The notes beneath the pieces are model-generated. The model was given only the letters and a program-made list of their open reading frames with translations. It had not been told where the DNA came from and did not search any database. From Actinacidiphila rubida (GTDB lineage: Bacteria > Actinomycetota > Actinomycetes > Streptomycetales > Streptomycetaceae), in contig NZ_FODD01000026.1 in the NCBI RefSeq assembly GCF_900110255.1, forward strand, positions 82,381 through 146,380: a DNA stretch of 64,000 nt, given 5' to 3'. Below, piece by piece: positions 10,261-19,067 of this stretch. Made by a program: the position numbers and the translations under genes. Positions within the stretch are counted from its first letter, which is position 1, and each line of letters starts with the position of its first letter.

Positions 10261-11451
10261 TCATGCTCCCTTCGCGGCCTTGAACAGTTCGGCCCGCGGG
10301 TCGTGGCCCGCGGTGGCCTCCCGGTAGGACTCCAGGGCGTCCAGCGCCTTGCCCTCGGTCGTGTCGGGCACGGCCACCTCGACGGTGACCAGCAGGTCGC
10401 CCCGCGAACCGTCCTTGCGCACGGCGCCCTTGCCGCGGGCGCGCAGCGTCCGGCCGTTGGGAGTGCCGGCCGGCAGCTTCAGGGTGACCGGGGGCCCGCC
10501 CAGGGTGGGCACCTTGATCTCGCCGCCGAGGGCGGCCTCCACGAAGCTGACCGGGACGGTCACCGTCAGGTTGGCGTCCTTGCGGCCGAACACCGCGTGG
10601 CGCCCGACGTGCACGACCACGTACAGGTCGCCGGCCGGGCCGCCGCGCTCGCCGGGAGCGCCCTTGCCGCGCAGCCGGATCCGCTGCCCGTCCGTGACGC
10701 CGGCCGGGATGCGGACCTGCATGGTGCGCGAACTCTTCGCCCGTCCGCTGCCGTTGCAGACCTCGCAGGGGTTCTCCGCGATCAGGCCGCGGCCCTTGCA
10801 GTCCACGCACGGGTCGGTGAGCGAGAAGCCGCCACCGCCGCCGCGCGAGACCTGACCGGTGCCGACGCAGGTCGGGCACACCCGGGGCGTGCCGTTCTTG
10901 TCGCCGGTGCCCGAACACGCCTTGCACGCCGCCGAACTGGACATCCGCAGCGGGACGGTGGCCCCGTCGACGGCCTCGGTGAAGCTGAGCGTCACCTCGG
11001 ACTCGATGTCCTGGCCGCGGCGCGGCTGCACGCGGGTGCCGGTGCCGCGGTTGAACAGCCCGCCGAACACGTCGCCCAGGCCGCCGCCGAAGCCGCCGCC
11101 CTGGCCGCCACCGGTCGGGGTGGTGCCGCCGGCGCCGCCGAACAGGTCGCCCAGGTCGAAGTTGAAGCCGCCGGTGCCGCCCGCGCCCGGACCCGGGCGG
11201 AAGCCGCCGTTGCCGAACAGGGCGCGGCCCTCGTCGTACTCCTTGCGCCGCTTGGTGTCCGAGAGCACGTCGTTGGCCTCGGAGATCTCCTTGAAGCGCT
11301 CCTCGGCCTTGGCGTCGCCCTTGTTGGCGTCCGGGTGGAACTCCCGGGCGAGCTTGCGGTAGGCCTTCTTGATCTCCGCGTCGGTGGCGTCCTTCGGAAC
11401 GCCGAGAACCTTGTACAGGTCCTTTTCGAGCAGATCCCTGCTGATGCTCAT
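10261..11451 (-). CDS. dnaJ: DnaJ co-chaperone (Hsp40, type A)
   Basis: 396 residues from ATG 11451 (GGAGGG upstream). J-domain LYKVLGVPKDATDAEIKKAY with the HPD tripeptide (FHPDANKGD), a Gly/Phe-rich linker, four zinc-binding repeats (CKACSGTG, CPTCVGTG, CVDCKGRG, CEVCNGSG) and the C-terminal client-binding domain. It stimulates DnaK ATPase and delivers clients. The third gene of the heat-shock operon, 69 bases after grpE and four bases before hspR. Confidence 0.97.
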   Translation of the reverse strand: MSISRDLLEKDLYKVLGVPKDATDAEIKKAYRKLAREFHPDANKGDAKAEERFKEISEANDVLSDTKRRKEYDEGRALFGNGGFRPGPGAGGTGGFNFDLGDLFGGAGGTTPTGGGQGGGFGGGLGDVFGGLFNRGTGTRVQPRRGQDIESEVTLSFTEAVDGATVPLRMSSSAACKACSGTGDKNGTPRVCPTCVGTGQVSRGGGGGFSLTDPCVDCKGRGLIAENPCEVCNGSGRAKSSRTMQVRIPAGVTDGQRIRLRGKGAPGERGGPAGDLYVVVHVGRHAVFGRKDANLTVTVPVSFVEAALGGEIKVPTLGGPPVTLKLPAGTPNGRTLRARGKGAVRKDGSRGDLLVTVEVAVPDTTEGKALDALESYREATAGHDPRAELFKAAKGA

Positions 11452-11520
11452 CGCCGACGTCCCTCCTCTCCGTCACCCCTGCCGGGCCGGGGCCGCTCGC
11501 GCAGCCCCGGCCCGAATCCG

Positions 11521-12189
11521 TCAGCCCTGGTCCGGGCCACCGTTCTCCTCGCCGTCCGCATTCTGGTCGTCAGCGTCCTCCTTCGCCTGGCTGCCGGGCT
11601 GCGGTTCGGCGACCGCGACCCGCGCCGGGCGCAGATTGCGCTCCCCGATGCGGTACCCGGGCTGGAGGATCTGCACGCATGTCGTCTGCGTGACATCCGG
11701 CGAGTAACTGTGCATCAGGGCCTCGTGCACCAGCGGGTCGAAGGGCTCGCCCTCCTTGCCGAACTGCTGCAGCCCCAGCTTCGCCGCGACCGTCTCCAGC
11801 GATTCCGCCACCGACTTGAACCCGCCGACCAGCTCGCCGTGCTCGCGGGCCCGGCCGATGTCGTCCAGGACCGGCAGCAGCTCGGTGAGCAGGTTGGCGA
11901 TCGCGATCTCCTTGACCGCCACCCGGTCCCGCTCCACCCTGCGGCGGTAGTTCTGGTACTCGGCCTGGAGGCGCTGGACGTCCGCGGTGCGCTCGTTGAG
12001 CGCGGTACGCACCTGGTCCAGCTGTGCCCTGACGGCCGCCAGCTCCTTGGCCGCACCCGGCTGCTCGGCGCCCTGGCCGCCGCTGCCGGCCTTGTCGGCG
12101 GATGCGGCGTCCTTGGCGTCCTCGTCCTCCGGCTGCGTGGCCTCAGAGGGGACCTCGGGCTCCTCGAAGCCCTTCGGTTCCTCCGTCAC
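11521..12189 (-). CDS. grpE: GrpE nucleotide exchange factor
   Basis: 222 residues from GTG 12189, which overlaps the dnaK stop (GTGA), implying translational coupling. An acidic, disordered N-terminus (EEPKGFEEPEVPSEATQ) leads to the long dimerising helix (LDQVRTALNERTADVQRLQAEYQNYRRRVERD) and the C-terminal beta domain (VHEALMHSYSPDVTQTTCVQ, LQPGYRIGERNLRPARVAVA). It releases ADP from DnaK. The tail DDQNADGEENGGPDQG is acidic. Confidence 0.97.
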   Translation of the reverse strand: MTEEPKGFEEPEVPSEATQPEDEDAKDAASADKAGSGGQGAEQPGAAKELAAVRAQLDQVRTALNERTADVQRLQAEYQNYRRRVERDRVAVKEIAIANLLTELLPVLDDIGRAREHGELVGGFKSVAESLETVAAKLGLQQFGKEGEPFDPLVHEALMHSYSPDVTQTTCVQILQPGYRIGERNLRPARVAVAEPQPGSQAKEDADDQNADGEENGGPDQG

Positions 12190-14060
12190 GCGGCACCGTC
12201 CCTCTTGCCGTTCTCGTCGTCCACGATCTCGGCGTCGACGACGTCGTCGTCGGCCGCGGCCTGCTCGGCACCCGGCTCACCGGCGCCCGCGCCGGCCGCG
12301 CCGCCGTCGGCCTGGGCGTTGGCGTAGAGCGCCTGGCCCAGCTTCTGGCTGGTGGCGGCGACCTTCTCGGTCGCCTCGCGGATCGCGGCGGTGTTGCCGT
12401 CGTCCGTGGACTCGTTCTTCAGCTTCTCCTTGAGGTCCGCGATCGCGGTCTCGACCTCGCCCTTCACGTCCTCAGGAAGCTTGTCCTGGTTGTCCGCGAT
12501 GAACTTCTCGGTCTGGTAGACGAGCTGCTCGCCCTGGTTGCGGGTCTCGGCGGCCTCGCGGCGGCGGTGGTCCTCCTCCGCGTACTGCTCGGCCTCCTGC
12601 CGCATGCGGTCGACCTCGTCCTTGGGCAGAGACGAACCGCCGGTGACGGTCATCTTCTGCTCCTTGCCCGTGCCCAGGTCCTTCGCGGTCACGTGCATGA
12701 TGCCGTTGGCGTCGATGTCGAACGCGACCTCGATCTGGGGCATGCCGCGCGGGGCCGGCGGCAGACCGGTCAGCTCGAACATCCCGAGCTTCTTGTTGTA
12801 CGCGGCGATCTCGCGCTCGCCCTGGTAGACCTGGATCTGCACCGACGGCTGGTTGTCCTCGGCGGTGGTGAAGATCTCGGAGCGCTTGGTCGGGATCGTG
12901 GTGTTGCGCTCGATCAGCTTGGTCATGATGCCGCCCTTGGTCTCGATACCGAGGGACAGCGGGGTGACGTCGAGCAGCAGGACGTCCTTGACCTCGCCCT
13001 TGAGCACACCGGCCTGCAGGGACGCGCCGATGGCGACGACCTCGTCCGGGTTGACGCCCTTGTTGGCCTCCTTGCCGCCGGTCAGCTCGCGGACGAGCTC
13101 GGCGACGGCGGGCATGCGGGTGGAGCCGCCGACCAGGACCACGTGGTCGATCTCGGACAGCTGGATGCCGGCGTCCTTGATGACGTTGTGGAAGGGGGTC
13201 TTGCAGCGCTCCAGCAGGTCCGCGGTGAGCTGCTGGAACTGGGCGCGCGTCAGGCGCTCGTCCAGGTGCAGCGGGCCCTCGGCGGACGCCGTGATGTAGG
13301 GCAGGTTGATCGAGGTCTCGGTGGACGAGGACAGCTCGATCTTCGCCTTCTCCGCCGCCTCACGCAGGCGCTGGAGGGCCATCTTGTCCCTGCCCAGGTC
13401 CACGCCGTGGCCGGACTGGAACTGCTTGACCAGGTAGTCGACGACGCGCTGGTCCCAGTCGTCGCCACCGAGGTGGTTGTCGCCGTTGGTCGCCTTGACC
13501 TCGACCACGCCGTCGCCGATCTCCAGCAGCGACACGTCGAAGGTGCCGCCGCCGAGGTCGAAGACCAGGATCGTCTGGTCGTCCTTGTCCAGACCGTAGG
13601 CCAGCGCGGCCGCGGTCGGCTCGTTGACGATGCGCAGCACGTTCAGGCCGGCGATCTCGCCGGCCTCCTTCGTGGCCTGGCGCTCGGAGTCGTTGAAGTA
13701 CGCGGGGACGGTGATCACCGCGTCGGTGACCTTCTCGCCCAGGTACGACTCGGCGTCCCGCTTCAGCTTCTGCAGGATGAACGCGGAGATCTGCTGCGGG
13801 TTGAAGTCCTTGCCGTCGAGGTTGATCTTCCAGTCGGTGCCCATGTGGCGCTTGACCGACCGGATGGTCCTGTCGACGTTGGTGACGGCCTGGCGCTTGG
13901 CGACCTCGCCGACCAGCACCTCGCCGTTCTTCGCGAAGGCGACGACGGACGGCGTGGTCCTGGCGCCCTCTGCGTTGGTGATGACGGTGGGCTCGCCGCC
14001 TTCGAGAACGCTGACGACGGAGTTAGTCGTGCCCAGGTCGATGCCGACCGCACGTGCCAT
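12186..14060 (-). CDS. dnaK: DnaK chaperone (Hsp70)
   Basis: 624 residues from ATG 14060 with GGAGG seven bases upstream. N-terminal ATPase domain begins ARAVGIDLGTTNSVV and contains ILVFDLGGGTFDVSLLEIGDGV and VVLVGGSTRMPAV; the substrate-binding domain follows (VTPLSLGIETKGG). It has the shortened nucleotide-binding lobe typical of Gram-positive DnaK. The C-terminal tail is acidic (DDDVVDAEIVDDENGK). First gene of the operon, expected to be repressed by HspR at the two HAIR sites 14084-14104 and 14136-14156. Confidence 0.98.
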   Translation of the reverse strand: MARAVGIDLGTTNSVVSVLEGGEPTVITNAEGARTTPSVVAFAKNGEVLVGEVAKRQAVTNVDRTIRSVKRHMGTDWKINLDGKDFNPQQISAFILQKLKRDAESYLGEKVTDAVITVPAYFNDSERQATKEAGEIAGLNVLRIVNEPTAAALAYGLDKDDQTILVFDLGGGTFDVSLLEIGDGVVEVKATNGDNHLGGDDWDQRVVDYLVKQFQSGHGVDLGRDKMALQRLREAAEKAKIELSSSTETSINLPYITASAEGPLHLDERLTRAQFQQLTADLLERCKTPFHNVIKDAGIQLSEIDHVVLVGGSTRMPAVAELVRELTGGKEANKGVNPDEVVAIGASLQAGVLKGEVKDVLLLDVTPLSLGIETKGGIMTKLIERNTTIPTKRSEIFTTAEDNQPSVQIQVYQGEREIAAYNKKLGMFELTGLPPAPRGMPQIEVAFDIDANGIMHVTAKDLGTGKEQKMTVTGGSSLPKDEVDRMRQEAEQYAEEDHRRREAAETRNQGEQLVYQTEKFIADNQDKLPEDVKGEVETAIADLKEKLKNESTDDGNTAAIREATEKVAATSQKLGQALYANAQADGGAAGAGAGEPGAEQAAADDDVVDAEIVDDENGKRDGAA

Positions 14061-14083
14061 GGTGAATCCTCCAGCTGACCTGA

Positions 14084-14104
14084 CTTGAGTGAATCTGGCT
14101 CAAG
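14084..14104 (-). promoter_or_regulatory. HAIR operator 1 upstream of dnaK
   Basis: CTTGAGT-N7-GCTCAAG, 13 of 14 arm positions matching the HAIR consensus, centred about 34 bases before the dnaK ATG. Confidence 0.92.
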
Positions 14105-14135
14105 AGTGCACGACGAGAGATCGGCTGTCAACAGA

Positions 14136-14156
14136 GGTGAGTCTCAGCGACTCAAC
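14136..14156 (-). promoter_or_regulatory. HAIR operator 2 (degenerate) upstream of dnaK
   Basis: GGTGAGT-N7-ACTCAAC, about 11 of 14 arm positions matching the consensus. It overlaps the stop codon (14152-14154) of the upstream LCP-like gene, so the dnaK control region intrudes on that gene's 3' end. Multiple HAIRs before dnaK are known in Streptomyces. Confidence 0.75.
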
Positions 14157-15180
14157 TTTGCGGCGCCTCACTCGCGCACCTCGGGGTCCCGGCCCCTGCG
14201 GTGCCGTCCCCGCGGCTACCCCCGCCACCCCTCCCCGCGCTTTCCCCGAGTTCCTGTTGGTCCTCTTGGTCCTCTTGTTCCTCTTTCTCTGCGCAACGAA
14301 GGGGACCTTCCGGATGTTTCAGGATCTCCGCGGCACCTTGGACGGGCCGGTCCTCGCGTACCGCGGTGAACAGCCGCCCGGCGTCTGGCTCACGCACCGC
14401 ACCCCGGCCCCCGACCGGGACCGAGCGCACCACCAGGCCGTCCTGCGGCAGCTCGCGCAGGTTCCCGGCCAGCTCGTACAGCGCGGGCAGCGAGCTGAGG
14501 CCGGGGTCCGCGGTGATCGAGGACGTCGCCGAATCGAGGAAGCCGTACAGCTTCTTCGGGTGCGCCAGCGTCCGCGGTCCGCCGCGCGCCTCGGCGGCGA
14601 GCGCCCGCAGCAGCGCGGCGCTGCGGTCGGCCGGCGGCCCGCCGACCGCGGCGGAGATGCGCTGGAACCCGTCCATGTCCACCACCAGGTGGTGGTCCAC
14701 CCGGATGCCGCTGAGCCGCTCGAAGGCGCGGATCGTGCAGGCCGCGCCGCCGCCGCGGAAGGCCGCGCCGAAGGTCTCGTCGGCCCCCGCCCCCGGCCCG
14801 GCCCCAGCCCCCACTCCTCCGCCCACCGGCGCTTCCCGCCGGGTGCCGGCGGGCCGCGGCGCGCAGTCCGGGACGCTCACCCGCAGCTCGCGCGGCACCC
14901 CGATGGCCGCCGCGCGCTGCCGGTCGGCCGACAGGTGCAGCAGCACCGCCGAGTCCGCGCCGCCGCCCGTCGTGCCGTCCGCGCCCATCACCAGGATGTT
15001 GCGGGCCCCCGGCACCAGCGAGCGCGGCCGCTCCGCGGCGTACCGGCTGAGCACCTGTTCGGCGGCACGGTCCGTCCTGATGTTGCCGCTGAACTTGCGG
15101 TAGGCGGCCCACCCCACTCCGGCGGCGACGACCAGCACCAGCCCGGCGCCGATCGCCGTCCAGCGCAGCACCGCGCGCAT
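14152..15180 (-). CDS. degenerate LytR-CpsA-Psr (LCP) family membrane protein
   Basis: 342 residues from ATG 15180. N-terminal membrane anchor (LRWTAIGAGLVLVVAAGVGWAAY), then LCP landmarks ARNILVMGADGT, GGADSAVLLHLSADRQRAAAIGVPREL and LSGIRVDHHLVVDMDGFQRISAAVGGPP. Directly after GGPP the reading goes to DRSAALLRALAAEA, which matches the helix that normally lies about 55-60 residues further on, so the segment with ALAYVRAR and the DLGR arginines is missing. The expected PRDS is PREL. The ligase/phosphotransferase pocket is therefore probably incomplete. The C-terminus is an odd charged tail (EKEEQEDQEDQQELGE) ending inside the dnaK operator region. Confidence 0.7.
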   Translation of the reverse strand: MRAVLRWTAIGAGLVLVVAAGVGWAAYRKFSGNIRTDRAAEQVLSRYAAERPRSLVPGARNILVMGADGTTGGGADSAVLLHLSADRQRAAAIGVPRELRVSVPDCAPRPAGTRREAPVGGGVGAGAGPGAGADETFGAAFRGGGAACTIRAFERLSGIRVDHHLVVDMDGFQRISAAVGGPPADRSAALLRALAAEARGGPRTLAHPKKLYGFLDSATSSITADPGLSSLPALYELAGNLRELPQDGLVVRSVPVGGRGAVREPDAGRLFTAVREDRPVQGAAEILKHPEGPLRCAEKEEQEDQEDQQELGESAGRGGGGSRGDGTAGAGTPRCASEAPQS

Positions 15181-15493
15181 CTCCGGTTCACCTCCCGCGA
15201 CCGTCGCAAACCGTTGTCCGTTGCCTCCATGTTTGTCACGATGAGAGGACCTTCAACCGCGTCCGCGGCGGGCGGGCCGGCACCCGCCCGCACCCCGCAT
15301 CCGCCCTGGCCGCCGGGACGTGCGGCGCGCGACACAGATCACCAGCAGTGCGGCTTTATGGGGCCGGGAATCCCGGGTAACCTCAGCCGAGACCGGAGTA
15401 AGTTACCGCTTAGTACGTTCCCGAGCGGACTTCCCGAGCAGACATCCCGAACAGACACCGTCCGTCCCCGCCGCGCAGGCCCGAGGAGCCCCC
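15181..15493. promoter_or_regulatory. divergent intergenic region before the Fe-S oxidoreductase, with an inverted repeat
   Basis: 313 bases separate the divergent LCP-like and Fe-S genes. No gene is seen. GGTAAC (15376-15381) and GTTACC (15402-15407) form a spaced inverted repeat, and TTACCGCTTAGTA (15403-15415) looks like a TetR/FadR-type operator half-palindrome. Promoters for both genes should lie here; the exact sites are not clear. Confidence 0.4.
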
Positions 15494-17752
15494 ATGCAAC
15501 TCGCCGCGATCATCGTGTCGCTGGTCCTCACCGCGGTCGGCGTCGCGCTCATCAGCCTCGCCGTCCTGCAGATCTACCGGAACATCCGGATCGGCCAGCC
15601 GGTGCTCCAGGGCACCCGCACGAACGAGCCCCGCGCGCGCACCCTGACGCTGGCCCGCGAGTTCGTGGCCCACACGCGGATGAACAAGTGGGGCGTCATC
15701 GGCGTCGCCCACTGGTTCGTGGCGGTCGGCTTCCTGACCCTGGGCCTGACGATCCTCAACGCCTACGGGCAGCTCTTCAAGGCCGACTGGATCCTGCCGG
15801 TCATCGGCACCTGGCTGCCGTACGAGGTCTACACCGAGCTCATCACCGCGCTCACCACCGTCGGCATCATCACGCTCATCGTGATCCGGCTGCTCAACCT
15901 GCCCTCGCGGGCCGGCCGCAAGTCGCGCTTCGCCGGCTCCACGGCCTGGCAGGCGTACTTCGTCGAGTACGTCGTGCTGGTCATCGGCCTGGCGATCCTG
16001 ACGCTGCGCGGCCTGGAGGGCGCCCTGCACGGCGTCGACCACTACGAGGCCGGCTACTTCGTCTCGTACCCGCTGGTCGCCGGCTTCCGCGGCCTGAGCA
16101 CCGGCACGCTGCAGAACCTCGTCTACCTCACCGCGATGATCAAGCTCTCGGTGACGATGATCTGGGCGATCGTGCTCGGCCTGAACACCACGATGAGCGT
16201 CGCCTGGCACCGCTTCCTGGCGTTCCCCAACATCTGGTTCAAGCGCGACGCCGCCGGCGAGGTCGCGCTCGGCGCCCTGCAGCCCATGGCCAGCGGCGGC
16301 GTCCCCATCGACTTCGAGGACCCGGGAGAGGACGACCAGTTCGGCGTCTCCCAGGTCGAGCACTTCACCTGGAAGGGCATCCTCGACTTCTCCACCTGCA
16401 CCGAGTGCGGCCGCTGCCAGTCGCAGTGCCCCGCCTGGAACACGGGCAAGCCGCTCTCCCCGAAGCTGCTCATCATGTCGCTGCGCGACCACGCGCACGC
16501 CAAGGCGCCGTACCTGCTGGCCGGCGGCGGCAAGGACGCCGAGGGCGCGGAGAAGGGCACCGAGGAGCAGCTGGCCGGCGTGCCCGCGGCCGCGCTCGCC
16601 GAGGCCGAGCGCCCGCTGATCGGCACCGCCGAGGAGAACGGCGTCATCGACCCCGACGTGCTGTGGTCCTGCACCACGTGCGGCGCCTGCGTCGAGCAGT
16701 GCCCGGTGGACATCGAGCACGTCGACCACATCGTCGACATGCGCCGCTACCAGGTGATGATCGAGAGCGCGTTCCCGTCCGAGGCCGGGACGATGCTCAA
16801 GAACCTGGAGAAGAAGGGCAACCCCTGGGGCCTGCCCAAGAAGCAGCGGCTGGCCTGGGCCAAGGAGGTCGACTTCGAGGTGCCGGTCGTCGGCGAGGAC
16901 ATCGAGGACCTCACCGAGGTGGAGTACCTCTACTGGGTCGGCTGCGCCGGCTCCCTGGAGGACCGCGCCAAGAAGACCACCAAGGCGTTCGCCGAACTGC
17001 TGCACATCGCGGGCGTGAAGTTCGCGATCATGGGCGGTGAGGAGAACTGCACCGGTGACTCCGCCCGCCGCCTGGGCAACGAGTTCCTGTTCCAGCAGCT
17101 CGGCGCCGAGAACGTCGCGATGCTGAACATGGCGTTCGGCGAGGATGACGAGGACGCCTCGACGAAGAAGCCCAAGGCGTCCAAGAAGATCGTCGCGACC
17201 TGCCCGCACTGCTTCAACACGATCTCCAACGAGTACCCGCAGCTCGGCGGCGAGTACGAGGTCATCCACCACACGCAGCTGCTGCAGCACCTGGTGGACG
17301 AGGGCCGGCTCGTCCCGGTCACCCCGGTCGAGGGCCTGATCACCTACCACGACCCGTGCTACCTGGGCCGTCACAACAAGGTCTACACGCCGCCGCGCGA
17401 CATCATCGCGAAGGTGCCGGGCCTGCGGAACGAGGAGATGCACCGCCACAAGGAGCGCGGCTTCTGCTGCGGTGCCGGCGGCGCCCGGATGTGGATGGAG
17501 GAGCGGATCGGCAAGCGCATCAACAACGAGCGCGTCGACGAGGCCCTGTCCCTCAACCCGGACATCGTCTCCACCGCGTGCCCGTTCTGCCTGGTGATGC
17601 TCTCCGACTCCGTCAACGGCAAGAAGAACGAGGGCACCGCGAAGGAGAGCCTGCAGGTCGTGGACGTCGCCCAGTTGCTGCTGGACTCCGTCAGGACCGG
17701 GCCGGGCGACCCGGTGGACGTCGCCGAGGAGGAGCCCGCGGGCACGGCGTGA
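15494..17752 (+). CDS. membrane-anchored (Fe-S)-binding oxidoreductase with CCG domains (HdrD/FadF-like)
   Basis: 752 residues from ATG 15494 (GAGGAGCC upstream). The first about 240 residues hold four to five membrane segments (cytochrome-b/NarI-like). Two 4Fe-4S motifs follow (CTECGRCQSQCP and CTTCGACVEQCPVD), then the cysteine-rich CCG domains, including HDPCYLGRHNKVY and FCCGAGGARMW. A Lys-rich linker (TKKPKASKK) separates the two CCG halves. The family accepts electrons from ETF or acyl-CoA dehydrogenases and passes them to menaquinone; that role is inferred by architecture. Monocistronic, with a strong hairpin after it. Confidence 0.87.
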   Translation: MQLAAIIVSLVLTAVGVALISLAVLQIYRNIRIGQPVLQGTRTNEPRARTLTLAREFVAHTRMNKWGVIGVAHWFVAVGFLTLGLTILNAYGQLFKADWILPVIGTWLPYEVYTELITALTTVGIITLIVIRLLNLPSRAGRKSRFAGSTAWQAYFVEYVVLVIGLAILTLRGLEGALHGVDHYEAGYFVSYPLVAGFRGLSTGTLQNLVYLTAMIKLSVTMIWAIVLGLNTTMSVAWHRFLAFPNIWFKRDAAGEVALGALQPMASGGVPIDFEDPGEDDQFGVSQVEHFTWKGILDFSTCTECGRCQSQCPAWNTGKPLSPKLLIMSLRDHAHAKAPYLLAGGGKDAEGAEKGTEEQLAGVPAAALAEAERPLIGTAEENGVIDPDVLWSCTTCGACVEQCPVDIEHVDHIVDMRRYQVMIESAFPSEAGTMLKNLEKKGNPWGLPKKQRLAWAKEVDFEVPVVGEDIEDLTEVEYLYWVGCAGSLEDRAKKTTKAFAELLHIAGVKFAIMGGEENCTGDSARRLGNEFLFQQLGAENVAMLNMAFGEDDEDASTKKPKASKKIVATCPHCFNTISNEYPQLGGEYEVIHHTQLLQHLVDEGRLVPVTPVEGLITYHDPCYLGRHNKVYTPPRDIIAKVPGLRNEEMHRHKERGFCCGAGGARMWMEERIGKRINNERVDEALSLNPDIVSTACPFCLVMLSDSVNGKKNEGTAKESLQVVDVAQLLLDSVRTGPGDPVDVAEEEPAGTA

Positions 17753-17847
17753 CGCCGGCGGCGGCGCTGCTTCGGGGCCGCGCCGCCAGTACCAGAGGGT
17801 GCCGAAGGGCATCTGAGGGCGCCTGAGAGCACCTGAGAGCACCTGAT

Positions 17848-17887
17848 GAGGGGCGGCACCTCCCGCGCGGGGGGGGTGCCGCCCCTC
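17848..17887 (+). terminator. hairpin terminator after the Fe-S oxidoreductase gene
   Basis: 13-base perfect arms (17848-17860 and 17875-17887, GAGGGGCGGCACC and complement) with a GC-rich loop. Just before it, the phrase GAGAGCACCT is repeated in tandem. Confidence 0.75.
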
Positions 17888-17979
17888 CCGTGTGTCCCAC
17901 GTGTCACAGGTTGGCAGCAAAGGCCCCGGGCCCCACATCTCCCGGTACGGGCACCGGAATCAGCGGGTACGTTCGAAGG

Positions 17980-18921
17980 GTGGCTGGATTCTCGAACCGA
18001 CAGGGCAGGCGCGGCCGGCACCCGCAGGGCGGGGGCCAAGGCGCTCCGCACGCCGGGCAGGGGTACCCGGGGTACCCCGCCGGACACCCCGGCGCATCCG
18101 GGTACTCCGGCGCGTCGGGCCGCTCCGGCTCCCCCGCGTACGACGGCTCCGGCCAGGCGGGCGCGGGCCAGGCGGGCGCGGGCCAGGCGGCACCGCACTA
18201 CGACGACGCCCCGGGCCACACACGGGCGTTCACCCTGGGCGAGCCGACGCCGCTGGCCGGCGCGGCCGGGGCGGGCGCGGCTCCCGGCGGCGGGTACGAC
18301 CCGTACACGTCCTACGGGGACGGCGGGTACGACAACGTGGCGACCTACCGGGCCGGCCAGTCCGCCGCACCGCCGGCAGGACCGCGACTGCACTGGAAGG
18401 ACCTGCTGCGCGGCATCGTGCTGCGCCCCGGCCGCACCTTCTGGCAGATGCGTGACCACACGGTGTGGGGCCCCGCGCTCATCGTCACGTTCCTCTACGG
18501 GCTCGTCGCCGTCTTCGGCTTCGACGCCGCCCGCAGCGACATCCTCAGCGCCACGCTGTCCACCAGCATCCCGTGGGTGCTGACGACGGGCGTCGCCGTG
18601 GTGCTGTGCGGCCTCATGCTCGGCACGGTCACCAACACCCTGGCCCGCCAGATGGGCGGCGACGGTGCCTGGGGGCCCACGATCGGCCTCGCGATGCTGA
18701 TCACGACGCTCACCGACGCCCCGCGCCTGCTGTTCGCCCTCTTCCTCGGCGGCGGCAACGGCTTCGTCCAACTCGTCGGCTGGGCCACCTGGTTCGCCTG
18801 CGGCGCGCTGCTGACGTCGATGGTCGCCAAGTCCCACGACCTGCCGTGGCCGAAGGCGCTGGGCGCGTCCGCGATCCAACTGGTGGCGCTGCTGATGCTG
18901 TTCAAGCTGCCGCTGATCTGA
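17980..18921 (+). CDS. Yip1-family integral membrane protein
   Basis: 313 residues from GTG 17980 (VAGFSNRQGRRG start, typical of the Streptomyces family; the GAAGGG before it is very close, so a leaderless or short-leader start is possible). The N-terminal about 125 residues are Gly/Pro/Tyr-rich and disordered, including AGAGQAGAGQ repeats. The Yip1 domain follows: WKDLLRGIVLRPGRTFWQMRDH, then five hydrophobic segments. Yip1 proteins act in membrane organisation in eukaryotes; the bacterial role is unknown. Confidence 0.78.
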   Translation: MAGFSNRQGRRGRHPQGGGQGAPHAGQGYPGYPAGHPGASGYSGASGRSGSPAYDGSGQAGAGQAGAGQAAPHYDDAPGHTRAFTLGEPTPLAGAAGAGAAPGGGYDPYTSYGDGGYDNVATYRAGQSAAPPAGPRLHWKDLLRGIVLRPGRTFWQMRDHTVWGPALIVTFLYGLVAVFGFDAARSDILSATLSTSIPWVLTTGVAVVLCGLMLGTVTNTLARQMGGDGAWGPTIGLAMLITTLTDAPRLLFALFLGGGNGFVQLVGWATWFACGALLTSMVAKSHDLPWPKALGASAIQLVALLMLFKLPLI

Positions 18922-19067
18922 TCCGGGGGACGGGCGGGCCGGGCGCGGGAGTCGGGGGCCGGGAGTCGGGAGTCGGGAGTCGGGGGCCGGGTCCGAGGCC
19001 GCGATCCCGCGGCAGGACGTCAGGAACGTACAAGACGCGGGTGCGGGTCGGCGGCGAGATTCGTGGC

